A stretch of 64,000 bases of DNA from Sphingomonas sp. CBMAI 2297 (GCF_029870595.1 NZ_JAPDIR010000018.1:36607-100606), one strand, 5' to 3'. Numbered from the stretch's first letter, positions 7,805 to 17,380 are shown. Program-made: numbers and translations. Notes: generated by a model not told the origin, from the sequence alone.

Positions 7805-9205
7805 ATGTTCCTGCGATCCACCGACCCCTCTTCCGGCGAGACCATCTGGGAGGGCCGGCCGACCAGCCCGGCGGAATGCCTTGCCGCCGTGGAGCGCGCC
7901 CGCATCGCCTTTCCCGGCTGGGCCCGCACGCCCCTGACCGAGCGTATCGGGATCGCACGCCGCTTTGCCGAGATCCTGCGTGACGAGGCCGAGGAGCTCG
8001 CCACGCTGATCGCGCGCGAGACCGGCAAGCTGCTATGGGACAGCCGGGGCGAAGTGGCGGCGATGATCGGCAAGGTCGAGATATCGATCGCCGCCCAGGC
8101 GCAGCGCGCGGGCCTGGACGAGGCCGCCATGCCGTTCGGCCGCTCGGTCCTGCGCCACCGCCCGCATGGCGTGATGGCCGTGCTCGGCCCCTATAATTTC
8201 CCCGGCCATCTGCCCAACGGGCACATCGTCCCGGCGCTGCTGGCGGGGAATTGCGTGGTGTTCAAGCCATCCGAGGAAACGCCCGCGATCGGCGAGCGCA
8301 TGGCCGGCATCTGGTCCCGCGCCGGGCTGCCCGCGGACGTGCTGCAGGTCGTCCAGGGCGGCCGGGAGACCGGGGCGGCGCTGATCGCGGCCGATATCGA
8401 CGGCCTGTTGTTCACGGGATCGGCCGAGACCGGGCGCCATTTCCGCCGCGCCTTTCTCGATCGACCGTCGGTGATCCTCGCGCTGGAGCTCGGCGGCAAC
8501 AATCCGCTCATCGCCTGGGACGGCGATCCGGAGGCGATGGCGACTCTGGTGGTCCACTCCGCTTTCATAACCACCGGCCAGCGCTGCTCGTGCGCCCGCC
8601 GCCTGATCGTGCCCGACGACCGGCGAGGTGCCGCGATCGTCGACGCGGTGCAGGCATTGGCCGCGCGCCTGCCGGTGGCGGCGTGGAACGACGACATCGA
8701 CGCCTTCATGGGGCCCCTGGTCTCGGCCCGCGCGGCGGCATCGGCCGGTGCAGCGTTCGACGGCCTGGTCGTCCAGGGCGCCAGGTCGCTGCTGCCCGGC
8801 GGTCCGGTCGCGGGCCGCGGCCCGGCCTTTGTCGCTCCGGCGCTGCTCGACGCGACCGGAATCGACCTGCCCGATCGCGAGATCTTCGCGCCGGCGCTCC
8901 AGATCACCCGCGTTGCGGATTTCTCCGCGGCGATCGCCCGCGCCAACGCCACTGCCTTCGGCCTCTCCGCCGGGCTCATCTCGGCCGATCCGGCGCTATG
9001 GGAGCGCTTCTCGACCGAGATCCGTGCCGGCGTGGTCAACTGGAACCGGCCGACGACGGGGGCGGCTTCCAACCGGCCGTTCGGCGGGCTGGGGGAATCG
9101 GGCAATCATCGCCCGAGCGCCTTCTATGCCGCCGATTATTGCGCCTATCCGATGGCGAGCTTCGAAGCGCCGGTGATCGAGGCGCAGCCCGTGCCCGGTC
9201 TGTAG
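7805..9205 (+). CDS. Aldehyde dehydrogenase, AstD-like
   Basis: A 466-residue NAD(P)-dependent aldehyde dehydrogenase. The ATG at 7805 begins the conserved fold; the frame is open further upstream but without homology. It matches the succinylglutamate-semialdehyde dehydrogenase (AstD) pattern: GPYNFPGHLPNGHIVPALLAGN, ALELGGNNPLIAWDGDPEA, catalytic C261 in GQRCSCARR and the tail PFGGLGESGNHRPSAFYAADYC. The closest biochemical role would be oxidation of N-succinyl-glutamate semialdehyde in the AST arginine pathway. No AstA or AstB is visible here, so it may act on another acidic semialdehyde in lysine breakdown. Separated from the aminotransferase by 112 bases without recognisable features. Confidence 0.8.
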   Translation: MFLRSTDPSSGETIWEGRPTSPAECLAAVERARIAFPGWARTPLTERIGIARRFAEILRDEAEELATLIARETGKLLWDSRGEVAAMIGKVEISIAAQAQRAGLDEAAMPFGRSVLRHRPHGVMAVLGPYNFPGHLPNGHIVPALLAGNCVVFKPSEETPAIGERMAGIWSRAGLPADVLQVVQGGRETGAALIAADIDGLLFTGSAETGRHFRRAFLDRPSVILALELGGNNPLIAWDGDPEAMATLVVHSAFITTGQRCSCARRLIVPDDRRGAAIVDAVQALAARLPVAAWNDDIDAFMGPLVSARAAASAGAAFDGLVVQGARSLLPGGPVAGRGPAFVAPALLDATGIDLPDREIFAPALQITRVADFSAAIARANATAFGLSAGLISADPALWERFSTEIRAGVVNWNRPTTGAASNRPFGGLGESGNHRPSAFYAADYCAYPMASFEAPVIEAQPVPGL

Positions 9206-9317
9206 TAAGGGTGGCGCTTCCCTTGTCAGCCGATCAAATGCGCGCCCAAAATGCGAAACGCTGGACGGACGGTCTGCTAGGGCCCGCTCGATCGCAGCAA
9301 TTCGGGAGCCGTGCACG

Positions 9318-10841
9318 ATGATGGGAAACTTACGGGATCAGGTCCGGGCGATCCTGAACGATTGCGGCGTGGCGGCAGCGGCGCTGGAGGGAGGAACGCT
9401 CGCCGCGGCCTCGCCCCTTACCGGTGAGGCCCTGGCCGAGCTGAGGGAGCACGGGATCGAGGATTGCGACGCCGCGGTAGCGGCGGCCGTGGCCGCGTTC
9501 CGGCAATGGCGGCTGGTGCCGGCTCCGCGCCGCGGCGAGTTCGTCCGCCGGCTGGGCGAGAAGCTGCGCGTGCACAAGGAACCGCTCGGCCGGCTGGTGA
9601 CGATCGAGGCCGGGAAGGTCCTGTCCGAGGGACTGGGCGAAGTCCAGGAGATGATCGACATCTGCGACTTCGCGGTGGGCCTGTCGCGCCAGCTCTACGG
9701 CCTGACCATGCCGTCGGAGCGCGCCGACCACCGGCTTGCCGAGCAATGGCATCCGGCCGGCCCGGTCGGCATCATCTCCGCGTTCAACTTCCCGGTCGCG
9801 GTGTGGAGCTGGAACGCGGCGCTGGCGCTGGTGTGCGGCGATTCGCTGATCTGGAAGCCGTCGGAGAAGACTCCGCTGACCGCCCTCGCCGTCCAGGCCC
9901 TGTTCGAGCAGGTCGCGGCGGATTTCGGCGACGATGCACCCCGCGGCCTGTCGCAGCTGCTGATCGGCGGGCGCGAGCTGGGCGAGCGGCTGGCCGAGCA
10001 TCCGGACGTGCCGGTGGTGTCGGCAACCGGCTCGACCCGGATGGGCCGCGAAGTGGGGCGCGCCGTCGCCGCCCGCTTCGGCCGCAGCATCCTGGAACTG
10101 GGCGGCAACAACGCCTCGATCATCACGCCCTCGGCCGATCTCGACCTCGCGTTGCGCGCGGTCGCGTTCGGGGCAATGGGCACGGCGGGCCAACGCTGCA
10201 CCACGCTCCGCCGGCTGATCGTCCACCGCGACATTGCTGACGATTTCGTCGCGCGGCTGCGCAAGGTCTATGCAGGCGTGACGGTGGGCGATCCGCTCGA
10301 CGGCAATGCCCTGGTCGGCCCGCTGATCGATCGCGGGGCGTTCGACGCGATGCAGGCCGCGCTGGCCGCGGCGAATGCCGCCGGCGCGCGCGTCCATTTC
10401 GGCGAGCGCCTGCCGATCGGCGGCGAGGGCGCCTTCTATGTCCGCCCCGCCCTCGTCGAAGCCGAGCGGCAGGACGGCCCGGTGGTGCAAGAGACCTTCG
10501 CCCCCATTCTCTATGTCCTGCGCTATTCCACGCTGGACGAGGCGATCGCACTGCAGAACGGCGTGCCGCAGGGCCTTTCTTCCTCGATCTTCTCGACCGA
10601 TATGCGCGAAGTGGAGCTGTTCCTGTCGGCGGGCGGATCGGATTGCGGGATCGCCAATGTGAACATGGGGCCGTCCGGCGCGGAAATCGGCGGCGCGTTC
10701 GGCGGCGAGAAGGAAACCGGCGGCGGCCGCGAAAGCGGCAGCGACAGCTGGAAAGCCTATATGCGGCGCCAGACCAACGCCATCAACTATGGCCGCTCGC
10801 TGCCGCTGGCCCAGGGCGTGCGCTTCGACCTGGAGGTATGA
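9318..10841 (+). CDS. amaB: L-aminoadipate-semialdehyde / piperideine-6-carboxylate dehydrogenase (ALDH7 family)
   Basis: A 507-residue ALDH7-type enzyme of the AmaB/Pcd group, which oxidises 2-aminoadipate 6-semialdehyde (in equilibrium with piperideine-6-carboxylate) to 2-aminoadipate. Visible: VGIISAFNFPVAVWSWNAAL, ATGSTRMGREVGRAVA, catalytic Glu in ILELGGNNASII, nucleophile C294 in GQRCTTLRR and GGAFGGEKETGGGRESGSD. ATG at 9318 behind GGGAG. It links the transaminase step to the HglS step of the same operon. A hairpin at 10848-10876 follows directly. Confidence 0.85.
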   Translation: MMGNLRDQVRAILNDCGVAAAALEGGTLAAASPLTGEALAELREHGIEDCDAAVAAAVAAFRQWRLVPAPRRGEFVRRLGEKLRVHKEPLGRLVTIEAGKVLSEGLGEVQEMIDICDFAVGLSRQLYGLTMPSERADHRLAEQWHPAGPVGIISAFNFPVAVWSWNAALALVCGDSLIWKPSEKTPLTALAVQALFEQVAADFGDDAPRGLSQLLIGGRELGERLAEHPDVPVVSATGSTRMGREVGRAVAARFGRSILELGGNNASIITPSADLDLALRAVAFGAMGTAGQRCTTLRRLIVHRDIADDFVARLRKVYAGVTVGDPLDGNALVGPLIDRGAFDAMQAALAAANAAGARVHFGERLPIGGEGAFYVRPALVEAERQDGPVVQETFAPILYVLRYSTLDEAIALQNGVPQGLSSSIFSTDMREVELFLSAGGSDCGIANVNMGPSGAEIGGAFGGEKETGGGRESGSDSWKAYMRRQTNAINYGRSLPLAQGVRFDLEV

Positions 10842-10847
10842 AAACCG

Positions 10848-10876
10848 CACGGAACGCTTCGGCGAAGCGTTCCGTG
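10848..10876 (+). terminator. Hairpin after the lysine operon
   Basis: CACGGAACGCTTC / GAAGCGTTCCGTG: a 13-bp perfect stem with a 3-base loop, seven bases after the amaB-like stop. The following T-tract is poor (ACGCTTATGTG), so it may be a weak intrinsic terminator or an RNA-stabilising hairpin. Confidence 0.55.
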
Positions 10877-10983
10877 ACGCTTATGTGTAAAAACGCCCGT
10901 CCTCCCCGCTAAGCAGCGCGAGGCCCGAGCATCGAAGATCGAACCATTACGGCGCGTTCGATTGCCGATGCTATTGGGAGGGC

Positions 10984-13116
10984 ATGAAGATGGCGGGAAA
11001 GAAAGACCGGCTACTATATTGCGCGACGTCGCTGGCGGCCCTGCTCGCGCCAGGGATCGCCATGGCACAGGAGGCGGCGGACCCGCCCTCCCAGGCCGAT
11101 ATCGTCGTGACCGCGCAGCGGCGCGCGCAGAATGTCGTGGACGTGCCGCTGACGGTCAACGTCCTGTCCGGAGCGGAGCTGACCAAGCGCAGTGTCACTT
11201 CGCTGCAGGACATCGCCGACAATGTGCCCGGCCTGGACGTCTTCTCGCAGGGGGGCGGGAAGCAGCTGATCCAGATCCGCGGCATCAACAGCCTGCGGGG
11301 CACCTCGTCGCTCGTCGGCATCTATCTCGACGAAACGCCGCTCACCGGATCGCAGGACGGCTTCTACCCGGTCTATGCCGATGCCGGCACGCTCGACCTG
11401 GCGCGGGTCGAGGTGCTGAAAGGGCCGCAGGGCACGCTGTTCGGCGAAGGGGCGATGAGCGGCGTCATCCGCTACGTCACCAACGACCCGAAGCTCGACC
11501 GGATCGGCGGCACCATCGACTATTCGCTGTTCGCCACCGATGGCGGCCGGGCTTCCGCGCAGATGAAGGCCGCGCTCAACCTGCCGCTGTCCGATACGCT
11601 CGCGGTGCGCTTCGCCGGCGAATATCAGAACAATGGCGGCTGGCTCGAGAATGTCGGCACCGGCGCCAGGAACGTCAATTCCAGCCAGATCTATGACGGG
11701 CGGGTCAAGCTGCTGTGGCAGCCGGACTCGCGGCTGCGCGTCGTCGGCATGGTCGACATCCGGCACAATGACGAGGACTCCCCCTCCTACGCCAATATCC
11801 TGCCCTATGACAAAGGGCTGTATCGCCACGCCATCGATCCCCATGGCCGGACGAGCGGCGTGTCGGAGCTCGACCTCTACAGCCTGCGCGTGGAATATGA
11901 TCTCGGCTTCGCCGAGCTGATGAGCAACACCGCCCACAGCAGGCGCTACAGCAACAGCAATCTCGACCAGATCTACTATGCCACCAACGACCCCGCCGCG
12001 CCAATCACGCTGGAGATCGCCAATACGCGCTATCTCAACAAACAGTCGATCACGAGCCAGGAGCTGCGCCTGACCTCCAAGGGGGACGGCCCGTTCAAAT
12101 GGGTGCTGGGCGGCATCTACAAGGACGATGACCTGCTGCGCCATTTCCTGGACGGCGCGGAGCTGCTCTATCCGCCGTCCACCACCGTCACCATCCTCCA
12201 GGAGCCGATCCGGACGACCTCCAAGTCCTGGGCGGTCTATGGCGACGCCTCCTATTCGCCCTTCCGCCGGCTCGAGATCGGCGGAGGCCTGCGCTATTCG
12301 CACGACGACCGCAGCTTCACCGACGGCACGCTGCCGACCGCTTCCGGCACCTTCTCGCGCGTGACCTATCGCGCATTCGTGAAATACGACGTCGCCCGCG
12401 ACGCGAACCTGTATTTCAACATCGGCAACGGCTTCCGCAGCGGCGGTTTCAACGCCGTGGTCAACCCCGCCTTCCCGCCCCCGCTGAGCTATGCGCCCGA
12501 ACGCTCGATGGCCTATGAGGCCGGCTTCAAGGCGAGCCTGCTCGACGGGAAGCTGGGCGTGAACGTCGCGGCGTTCCAGCAATATTATCGCGGCCAGGTC
12601 TATGACCGCGTGGTGCTGACCCCGGTGTTCCTGCAATATACCGCCAATGGGGGCAATACGCGGATCCGGGGCGTGGAATGGCAGCTGACCGCCAGCCCGG
12701 TGCGTGCGCTGCGGCTGTCCGCCAGCGGCACGGTGATGGGGTCGGTGTTCGTCGCCTCCACGCCCGAAGCGGAAGTGGATTTCCCGCCCGGCACCAGCCC
12801 GCTCGCGCTGCCGAAATATTCGCTCCAGCTCAGCGCCAACTATGGGTTCAACTGGGCGGCCTCGATCCCCGGCTATTTCGACATCGACTTCAACCACAAG
12901 GACAAGCTGGTCGGCGGACAGGGCGTGACCCGCATCGTCACCGGGCCGCAATCCTTCCTGGGCGCCAGCCTGGGCGCGACCGTCGAAGGGCTGGACATCG
13001 CGATCTTCGCGCGGAACCTGTTGAACGAGCACTCGCCCTATTATCCCACGCTCGGCGGGATCGGCGCGGTGCCGCGGCCGCGCCAGATCGGCATAAGGCT
13101 CGGAAAGTCGTTCTAA
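10984..13116 (+). CDS. TonB-dependent outer-membrane receptor
   Basis: A 710-residue receptor with a cleavable signal peptide (ends ...APGIAMAQ), then IVVTAQRR typical of sphingomonad receptors. The plug domain runs from about residue 55 to 165 (VPLTVNVLSG, IQIRGINSLRG, VEVLKGPQGTLFG) and a 22-strand barrel follows, ending in KSF with the expected C-terminal aromatic residue. It imports an unknown substrate across the outer membrane using TonB. Position at the head of the peptide/D-amino-acid gene island suggests an oligopeptide or peptidoglycan-derived ligand (inference). The gene at 13135 follows after 18 bases and is probably co-transcribed. Confidence 0.9.
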   Translation: MKMAGKKDRLLYCATSLAALLAPGIAMAQEAADPPSQADIVVTAQRRAQNVVDVPLTVNVLSGAELTKRSVTSLQDIADNVPGLDVFSQGGGKQLIQIRGINSLRGTSSLVGIYLDETPLTGSQDGFYPVYADAGTLDLARVEVLKGPQGTLFGEGAMSGVIRYVTNDPKLDRIGGTIDYSLFATDGGRASAQMKAALNLPLSDTLAVRFAGEYQNNGGWLENVGTGARNVNSSQIYDGRVKLLWQPDSRLRVVGMVDIRHNDEDSPSYANILPYDKGLYRHAIDPHGRTSGVSELDLYSLRVEYDLGFAELMSNTAHSRRYSNSNLDQIYYATNDPAAPITLEIANTRYLNKQSITSQELRLTSKGDGPFKWVLGGIYKDDDLLRHFLDGAELLYPPSTTVTILQEPIRTTSKSWAVYGDASYSPFRRLEIGGGLRYSHDDRSFTDGTLPTASGTFSRVTYRAFVKYDVARDANLYFNIGNGFRSGGFNAVVNPAFPPPLSYAPERSMAYEAGFKASLLDGKLGVNVAAFQQYYRGQVYDRVVLTPVFLQYTANGGNTRIRGVEWQLTASPVRALRLSASGTVMGSVFVASTPEAEVDFPPGTSPLALPKYSLQLSANYGFNWAASIPGYFDIDFNHKDKLVGGQGVTRIVTGPQSFLGASLGATVEGLDIAIFARNLLNEHSPYYPTLGGIGAVPRPRQIGIRLGKSF

Positions 13117-13134
13117 CCAAGCGGAGGGCCGCCG

Positions 13135-14637
13135 GTGTATCCGATCGACGCTGCCGTCTTTCTCCTGCTGATCGCCGCCGCGGCGCTGTTCGCGGTCGGG
13201 CGATGGCGGCCGGCGCTGCCGGCGGCGCTGGCCGCGCTGGGCACCGCGCTGGCGGCACTCGCCCTGTACCATTGGCAGGCGGCTCCGGCCGCGGCGATCG
13301 CCGCCGTCGCGGCCGCCTGTCTGTGGCACGGCCCCGCCTTGCGAAGGCGCCGGCTGCGAAACGCGGCGCGCGCGGCGTTCATGCTGGCCATCCCGGGCGC
13401 GGCGATCCCCTATCTTCTGTTCCCGCTCTTCGCGCTGCCCGCGCCCGACGGCCCCTATGCGATCGGGACGACGCGCATCGAGCTGATCGACGGGGGCCGC
13501 CGGGGCGTGCTGGAGGACGGCGCGGATGCGCGACGCCGCGTGACGGTGCAGCTCTGGTACCCGGCCGGCGCGGGGGACAAGCATTCCCCGGCGCGATATC
13601 TTCCGGGCGATACCGTCGCGGCCGACGCGGGATCGATCGCGCGCAACGCCCTGCGCCGCTCCTTCGAGCTGCGGCATCTCGCCGCCATTCCCACCCATGC
13701 CCGGCTGGACGCCGAACCGGCCGGAGCCGGCCATCCGCTGTTCGTCTTCAACCATGGCTATACGATGTACCCCGCGCAGAACACGCCGCTGTTCGAGCGG
13801 CTGGCGAGCCATGGCTATGTCGTCGCCAGCATCGGCCACCCCTATGATTCCGCGCGGCAGCAATTCGCCGACGGATGGAGCCGCGAGACCACGCCGCTGG
13901 TCGTGTCCCCGGCAATGGTCGAGACGCTGGGCGCGCTGGTGCAGGATCAGAGCGTCCGGGGCTGGCGCCAACGCTTTCCGGCCTATGCCGAAGCGGCGGC
14001 GAAGGACCGGCTGATGCGGAGCACCGAGGCATGGCTGGCCGATACCCGCTTCATCCTCGCCACGCTCGCGCGCGGCCGGCCCTCGCCGCTCGCCGCGCGG
14101 ATCGCAAGGTCGGTGGATTTCTCCCGCCTGGCGTTCGGCGGCATGTCGTTCGGCGGCGGCATCGCGGCGCAGGCCTGTGTGCAGGAACCACGGTGCCGCG
14201 CCGCGATCAGCCTGGACGGCGTGACCTATGATCCCGCGATGTTCGACCGCGCCGCCGGCCGGCCGATGCTGTGGCTGCAATCGGACTGGCCGCACTATCC
14301 GCTCTATCCGAACCAGCCGCGCGATCCCCGCACGCATCCGATGGATTTCGCGTTCCGGCGCTGGGCCGGCCCCGCGGCACCTGACGATTTCCGTTTCCGG
14401 GTCGAGGGCTCGGGCCATCTCGCCTTCACCGACCTGATCCGCATGTTCCGCCACCGGACGCCGCCGGCGCTCTACGGCACCATCTCCGCCGCCGAGATGG
14501 ACGGCGTGATCGGCGACTTCTCGCTCGGCTTCCTGGATCGGTTCGTCGAAGGGAAGGACAGCGGCTTTCCACGGGCCCAGGAAGCGCGGCACGCCTCGGC
14601 GATCCCGCATCTGCCCGGGACGGGCGCTCCGCGCTAG
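13135..14637 (+). CDS. Membrane-anchored PAF-acetylhydrolase-like alpha/beta hydrolase
   Basis: A 500-residue protein starting at GTG with GGAGG six bases upstream. Residues 1 to about 110 are hydrophobic, with four or five membrane helices (AVFLLLIAAAALFAVG; AAIAAVAAACLW; IPYLLFPLFALPA). The rest is an alpha/beta hydrolase resembling platelet-activating-factor acetylhydrolase II: VTVQLWYPA, PLFVFNHGYTMYPAQNTPLFERL and the nucleophile motif GMSFGGG, then SLDGV, with a late His in EGSGHLAF. A serine esterase or amidase acting at the membrane is likely; the substrate is unknown. It follows the TonB receptor by 18 bases. Confidence 0.8.
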   Translation: MYPIDAAVFLLLIAAAALFAVGRWRPALPAALAALGTALAALALYHWQAAPAAAIAAVAAACLWHGPALRRRRLRNAARAAFMLAIPGAAIPYLLFPLFALPAPDGPYAIGTTRIELIDGGRRGVLEDGADARRRVTVQLWYPAGAGDKHSPARYLPGDTVAADAGSIARNALRRSFELRHLAAIPTHARLDAEPAGAGHPLFVFNHGYTMYPAQNTPLFERLASHGYVVASIGHPYDSARQQFADGWSRETTPLVVSPAMVETLGALVQDQSVRGWRQRFPAYAEAAAKDRLMRSTEAWLADTRFILATLARGRPSPLAARIARSVDFSRLAFGGMSFGGGIAAQACVQEPRCRAAISLDGVTYDPAMFDRAAGRPMLWLQSDWPHYPLYPNQPRDPRTHPMDFAFRRWAGPAAPDDFRFRVEGSGHLAFTDLIRMFRHRTPPALYGTISAAEMDGVIGDFSLGFLDRFVEGKDSGFPRAQEARHASAIPHLPGTGAPR

Positions 14638-14649
14638 CGGGGAGCGCCC
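14622..14649. terminator. Hairpin spanning the hydrolase stop codon
   Basis: GGGCGCTCC ... GGAGCGCCC, a 9-bp perfect stem whose loop contains the TAG stop of the hydrolase gene. It could act with the next hairpin (14672-14701) in ending transcription between the convergent genes. Confidence 0.35.
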
Positions 14650-14671
14650 AGACAAGCCCTTGAAACTACGC

Positions 14672-14701
14672 CCGTCATCCCCGCGCAGGCAGGGATGACG
14701 G
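14672..14701. repeat. REP-like palindromic element / bidirectional terminator
   Basis: CCGTCATCCC-N10-GGGATGACGG, a 10-bp perfect stem between the convergent hydrolase and dgcN genes. The GTCATCCCCGCG... GGGGATGAC core is a familiar dispersed intergenic palindrome of proteobacteria. It may also serve as terminator for both genes. Confidence 0.55.
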
Positions 14702-14744
14702 TTGAACAAGTATGAATATCCAGAGGGAGCGCCCGCCCCGCCGC

Positions 14745-15737
14745 TCAGTTCAGCAGGACGTCGAGAATGCGATCGACGCCGTGCCTTATGGGGTCGCTGC
14801 AGGGCAATCCGGTCTGCGCCTCGATGTCGCGGATCGCGGCGTCGACCGCGGCAGGCTCCATGCGCGAGGTGTTGACGCTGATCCCCACCACGCGCGCCTC
14901 CGGATTGGTCAGCTGCGCGGCGGCGACGTTCATGTCGATGCAGCGCCGCAAGTCCGGCACGCCATAGTCGAAGCCGAGCAGATGGGTGCGGACCGGCTCG
15001 TGGCAGACGACCAGCGCATCCGGCTGGCTGCCATGGATCAGCCCCAGCGTGACGCCGGCATAGGCGGGATGGAACAGCGAGCCCTGGCCTTCGATCACGT
15101 CCCAGTGATCCGGCGCGGCATCGGGCGACAGCCATTCGGCCGCGCCGGAAATGAAGTCGGCGATCACCGAATCGATCGCGACGCCCCGGCCGGAGATCAT
15201 GATGCCGGTCTGTCCGGTCGCGCGGAAATCGGCGTCGATGCCGCGTGCCCGCAATCCCGCCTCCAGCGCCAGCGCGGTGTATTTCTTGCCCACCGCGCAA
15301 TCGGTGCCGACGGTCAGCAGCCGCTTGCCGGGCCGCTTGCGTCCCGAACCGGGCAGGAAGCCGCGATCGGGCTGGCGCAAATCCAGTACCGCGCGCCCTG
15401 TCCGGTCACGCGCCTCGGCGATCGCCGGAATGTCGTTGAGGCGCTGGTGCATTCCCGCCGCGAGGTCCAGGCCCTGTTCCAGCGCGTCGACCATGGTCGC
15501 CACCCAATGCTCGGGGATGAAGCCGCCGACATTCACCACGCCGACGATCATGGTCCGCGCGCCGGCGCGAGCGGCCTCGGCGGGCGTCATCTCGGCGATG
15601 CCGAGATCGACCGTGCAGCCGGGCAGCCGGTGCTGCGCCAGCACGAGCTCGCTCCGCCATTGATTGACCCCCGCCGCCGTCTTGGCCGCGCTGAGCTCCT
15701 CCACGTCGCCCAGGAAAAGCAGATATGGTGCCTGCAT
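14745..15737 (-). CDS. dgcN: D-glutamate N-acetyltransferase DgcN (DUF1611)
   Basis: A 330-residue DUF1611 protein beginning MQAPYLLFLGDVEELSAAKT. The ATG at 15737 has GGGGA at good distance; longer in-frame starts up to 15830 lack homology. It has the family P-loop-like GTDCAVGKKYTALALE, then RATGQTGIMISGRGVAID and a VIEGQGSLFHPAYAGVTLGL segment. DgcN acetylates D-Glu so that DgcA can epimerise it to N-acetyl-L-Glu. The matching dgcA-like gene lies 6 kb away at 21958 on the other strand, an unusual separation. The family call is strong; the assigned reaction depends on that partner. Confidence 0.8.
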   Translation of the reverse strand: MQAPYLLFLGDVEELSAAKTAAGVNQWRSELVLAQHRLPGCTVDLGIAEMTPAEAARAGARTMIVGVVNVGGFIPEHWVATMVDALEQGLDLAAGMHQRLNDIPAIAEARDRTGRAVLDLRQPDRGFLPGSGRKRPGKRLLTVGTDCAVGKKYTALALEAGLRARGIDADFRATGQTGIMISGRGVAIDSVIADFISGAAEWLSPDAAPDHWDVIEGQGSLFHPAYAGVTLGLIHGSQPDALVVCHEPVRTHLLGFDYGVPDLRRCIDMNVAAAQLTNPEARVVGISVNTSRMEPAAVDAAIRDIEAQTGLPCSDPIRHGVDRILDVLLN

Positions 15738-15940
15738 CGTCATCCCCGTTTTCATTGCCAGTAGACGATGAGGGGTGGCGCAGCGCCGCGCGGCCCGCTT
15801 TGCCATTCCGGGCCCGCCATTAGCCGTCACGGTTCCGGCGGGAAAAATCGCGAACTGGCGCGCCTCGACGGCTAAACCGAAATGCGCGGAATGGGCTCAA
15901 ATCATCGTCGTCAATCAATGTGGGACGGACGACGCAGCCG

Positions 15941-17374
15941 ATGCAGGATATCGCGGGACAGACCCCCTTGGCGCCACGCACGACCATGGCATGGGAGATC
16001 GGCCGGCTCGACGCGCACGACCAGGCCGCGCTCGTCCGCCGGGGCGAAGTGTCGGCGCGCGAATTGTGCGAGAGCGCGATCGCGCGGATCGAGGCGCTCG
16101 ACGAGGCGCTGAACGTCATCACGCATCGCGACTATGATGCCGCGCTCGTCCGCGCGGATCGCGCCGCCGGGCCGATGGCGGGCGTGCCCTGGCTGCTCAA
16201 GGACGGCCTCGACTATCGCGGCATGCCGAACCGCAGCGCCAGCCGCCTGCACCGCGACGCAGCGCCGGGCGATATCGACTTCCCCTTCACCCGGGTCCTG
16301 GACGATGGCGGCCTGGTCGCGCTCGGCAAGACCAACGCACCGGAATTCGGCCTGCTGCCGACCACCGAGCCGCTGCTCTACGGCCCGGCCCGCAACCCAT
16401 GGGCGGCGGAGCGCTCGCCCGGCGGATCGAGCGGCGGCGCGGCCATCGCGGTCGCCACCGGCATGGTGCCGCTGGCCCATGCGGCGGATGGCGGCGGATC
16501 GATCCGCATCCCGGCCTCGTGCTGCGGGCTGATCGGGTTGAAGCCGGGACGGGGCGCGACTCTGCGCGCCCGCGCGCCGCACCTGATGGAGGACCTGCTC
16601 GCCTGCGACATGCTGCTCGCCCGCAGCGTGCGCGATGTGGAATGGGCGATGGGCATGGTCACCGCGCGCGCGCTCGCCCCCGTGCCTCGCCGCGACAAGG
16701 GGTTGCGGATCGCCATGGTCACCACCAACCTGAACGGCGACCAGCCTCATCCGGACGTGCTCGCCAGTACCCTGCGCAGCGCCAGGCTGTGCGAGGAGCT
16801 GGGCCATCATGTGTTCGAGGCGCCGCCGCCCTATGACGGCCCGGCGGTGATGGTGGCGTTCAAGGCGATCTGGGCCTATCTGGCGCGCGACGTGCTGCAA
16901 TCGGCCCGCGCGCGTTTCGGCGCCGCCGCCGATAGGGCGGTCGAGCCCTGGACGCTGGGGCTGGGCGAATGGGCGGCCGACACCGCGATCGACGATGTCG
17001 ACCATCTTTTCCGCGCGATCGAGGATGCCCGCCGCGCGCTGGACTCCGCGTTCGGCGACGCCGATGTCATCCTGTCGCCGGTGCTCGGCCTTCCCGCGCT
17101 GCGCATCGGGGAACTGGCCCCCGACGCGGATTTCGATCACATCATGCAGCTGATGTTCGATTATGTGTCCTACACGCCCCTGCACAACCTGACCGGCCAT
17201 CCGGCGATGTCGCTGCCGGTCCAGCCGGGGCCGGACGGCGTGCCGATCGGCACGATGTTCGCCGCCCGGCGGGGAGGCGAGCCGCTGCTGCTCGAGCTCG
17301 CCCGCCAGCTCGAGCAAGCCGCGCCGTGGAAGGATCGCTGGCCCGGTTGCGTTCCCGGCGCGAACATGGGCTGA
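15941..17374 (+). CDS. Amidase-signature family hydrolase
   Basis: About 477 residues. All three elements of the amidase-signature triad are visible: Lys in WLLKDGLDYRG, the Gly/Ser loop SPGGSSGGAAIA with the cis-Ser, and the nucleophile Ser in DGGGSIRIPASCCG. The start is uncertain: ATG 15941 is given, with GTG 15920 and ATG 15986 as in-frame options; none has a strong ribosome site. It hydrolyses an amide or peptide bond in the cytosol; substrate not readable. It is followed closely by an AraC regulator and MFS transporter, which suggests an inducible amide-utilisation unit. Confidence 0.85.
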   Translation: MQDIAGQTPLAPRTTMAWEIGRLDAHDQAALVRRGEVSARELCESAIARIEALDEALNVITHRDYDAALVRADRAAGPMAGVPWLLKDGLDYRGMPNRSASRLHRDAAPGDIDFPFTRVLDDGGLVALGKTNAPEFGLLPTTEPLLYGPARNPWAAERSPGGSSGGAAIAVATGMVPLAHAADGGGSIRIPASCCGLIGLKPGRGATLRARAPHLMEDLLACDMLLARSVRDVEWAMGMVTARALAPVPRRDKGLRIAMVTTNLNGDQPHPDVLASTLRSARLCEELGHHVFEAPPPYDGPAVMVAFKAIWAYLARDVLQSARARFGAAADRAVEPWTLGLGEWAADTAIDDVDHLFRAIEDARRALDSAFGDADVILSPVLGLPALRIGELAPDADFDHIMQLMFDYVSYTPLHNLTGHPAMSLPVQPGPDGVPIGTMFAARRGGEPLLLELARQLEQAAPWKDRWPGCVPGANMG

Positions 17375-17380
17375 CTTGTC

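Noticed and set aside
11014..15300. A 1428-codon open frame on the minus strand
   Set aside because: It lies antisense to the TonB receptor and hydrolase genes and part of dgcN. Its translation is Arg/Gly/Ala-biased with no domain; it results from high GC.
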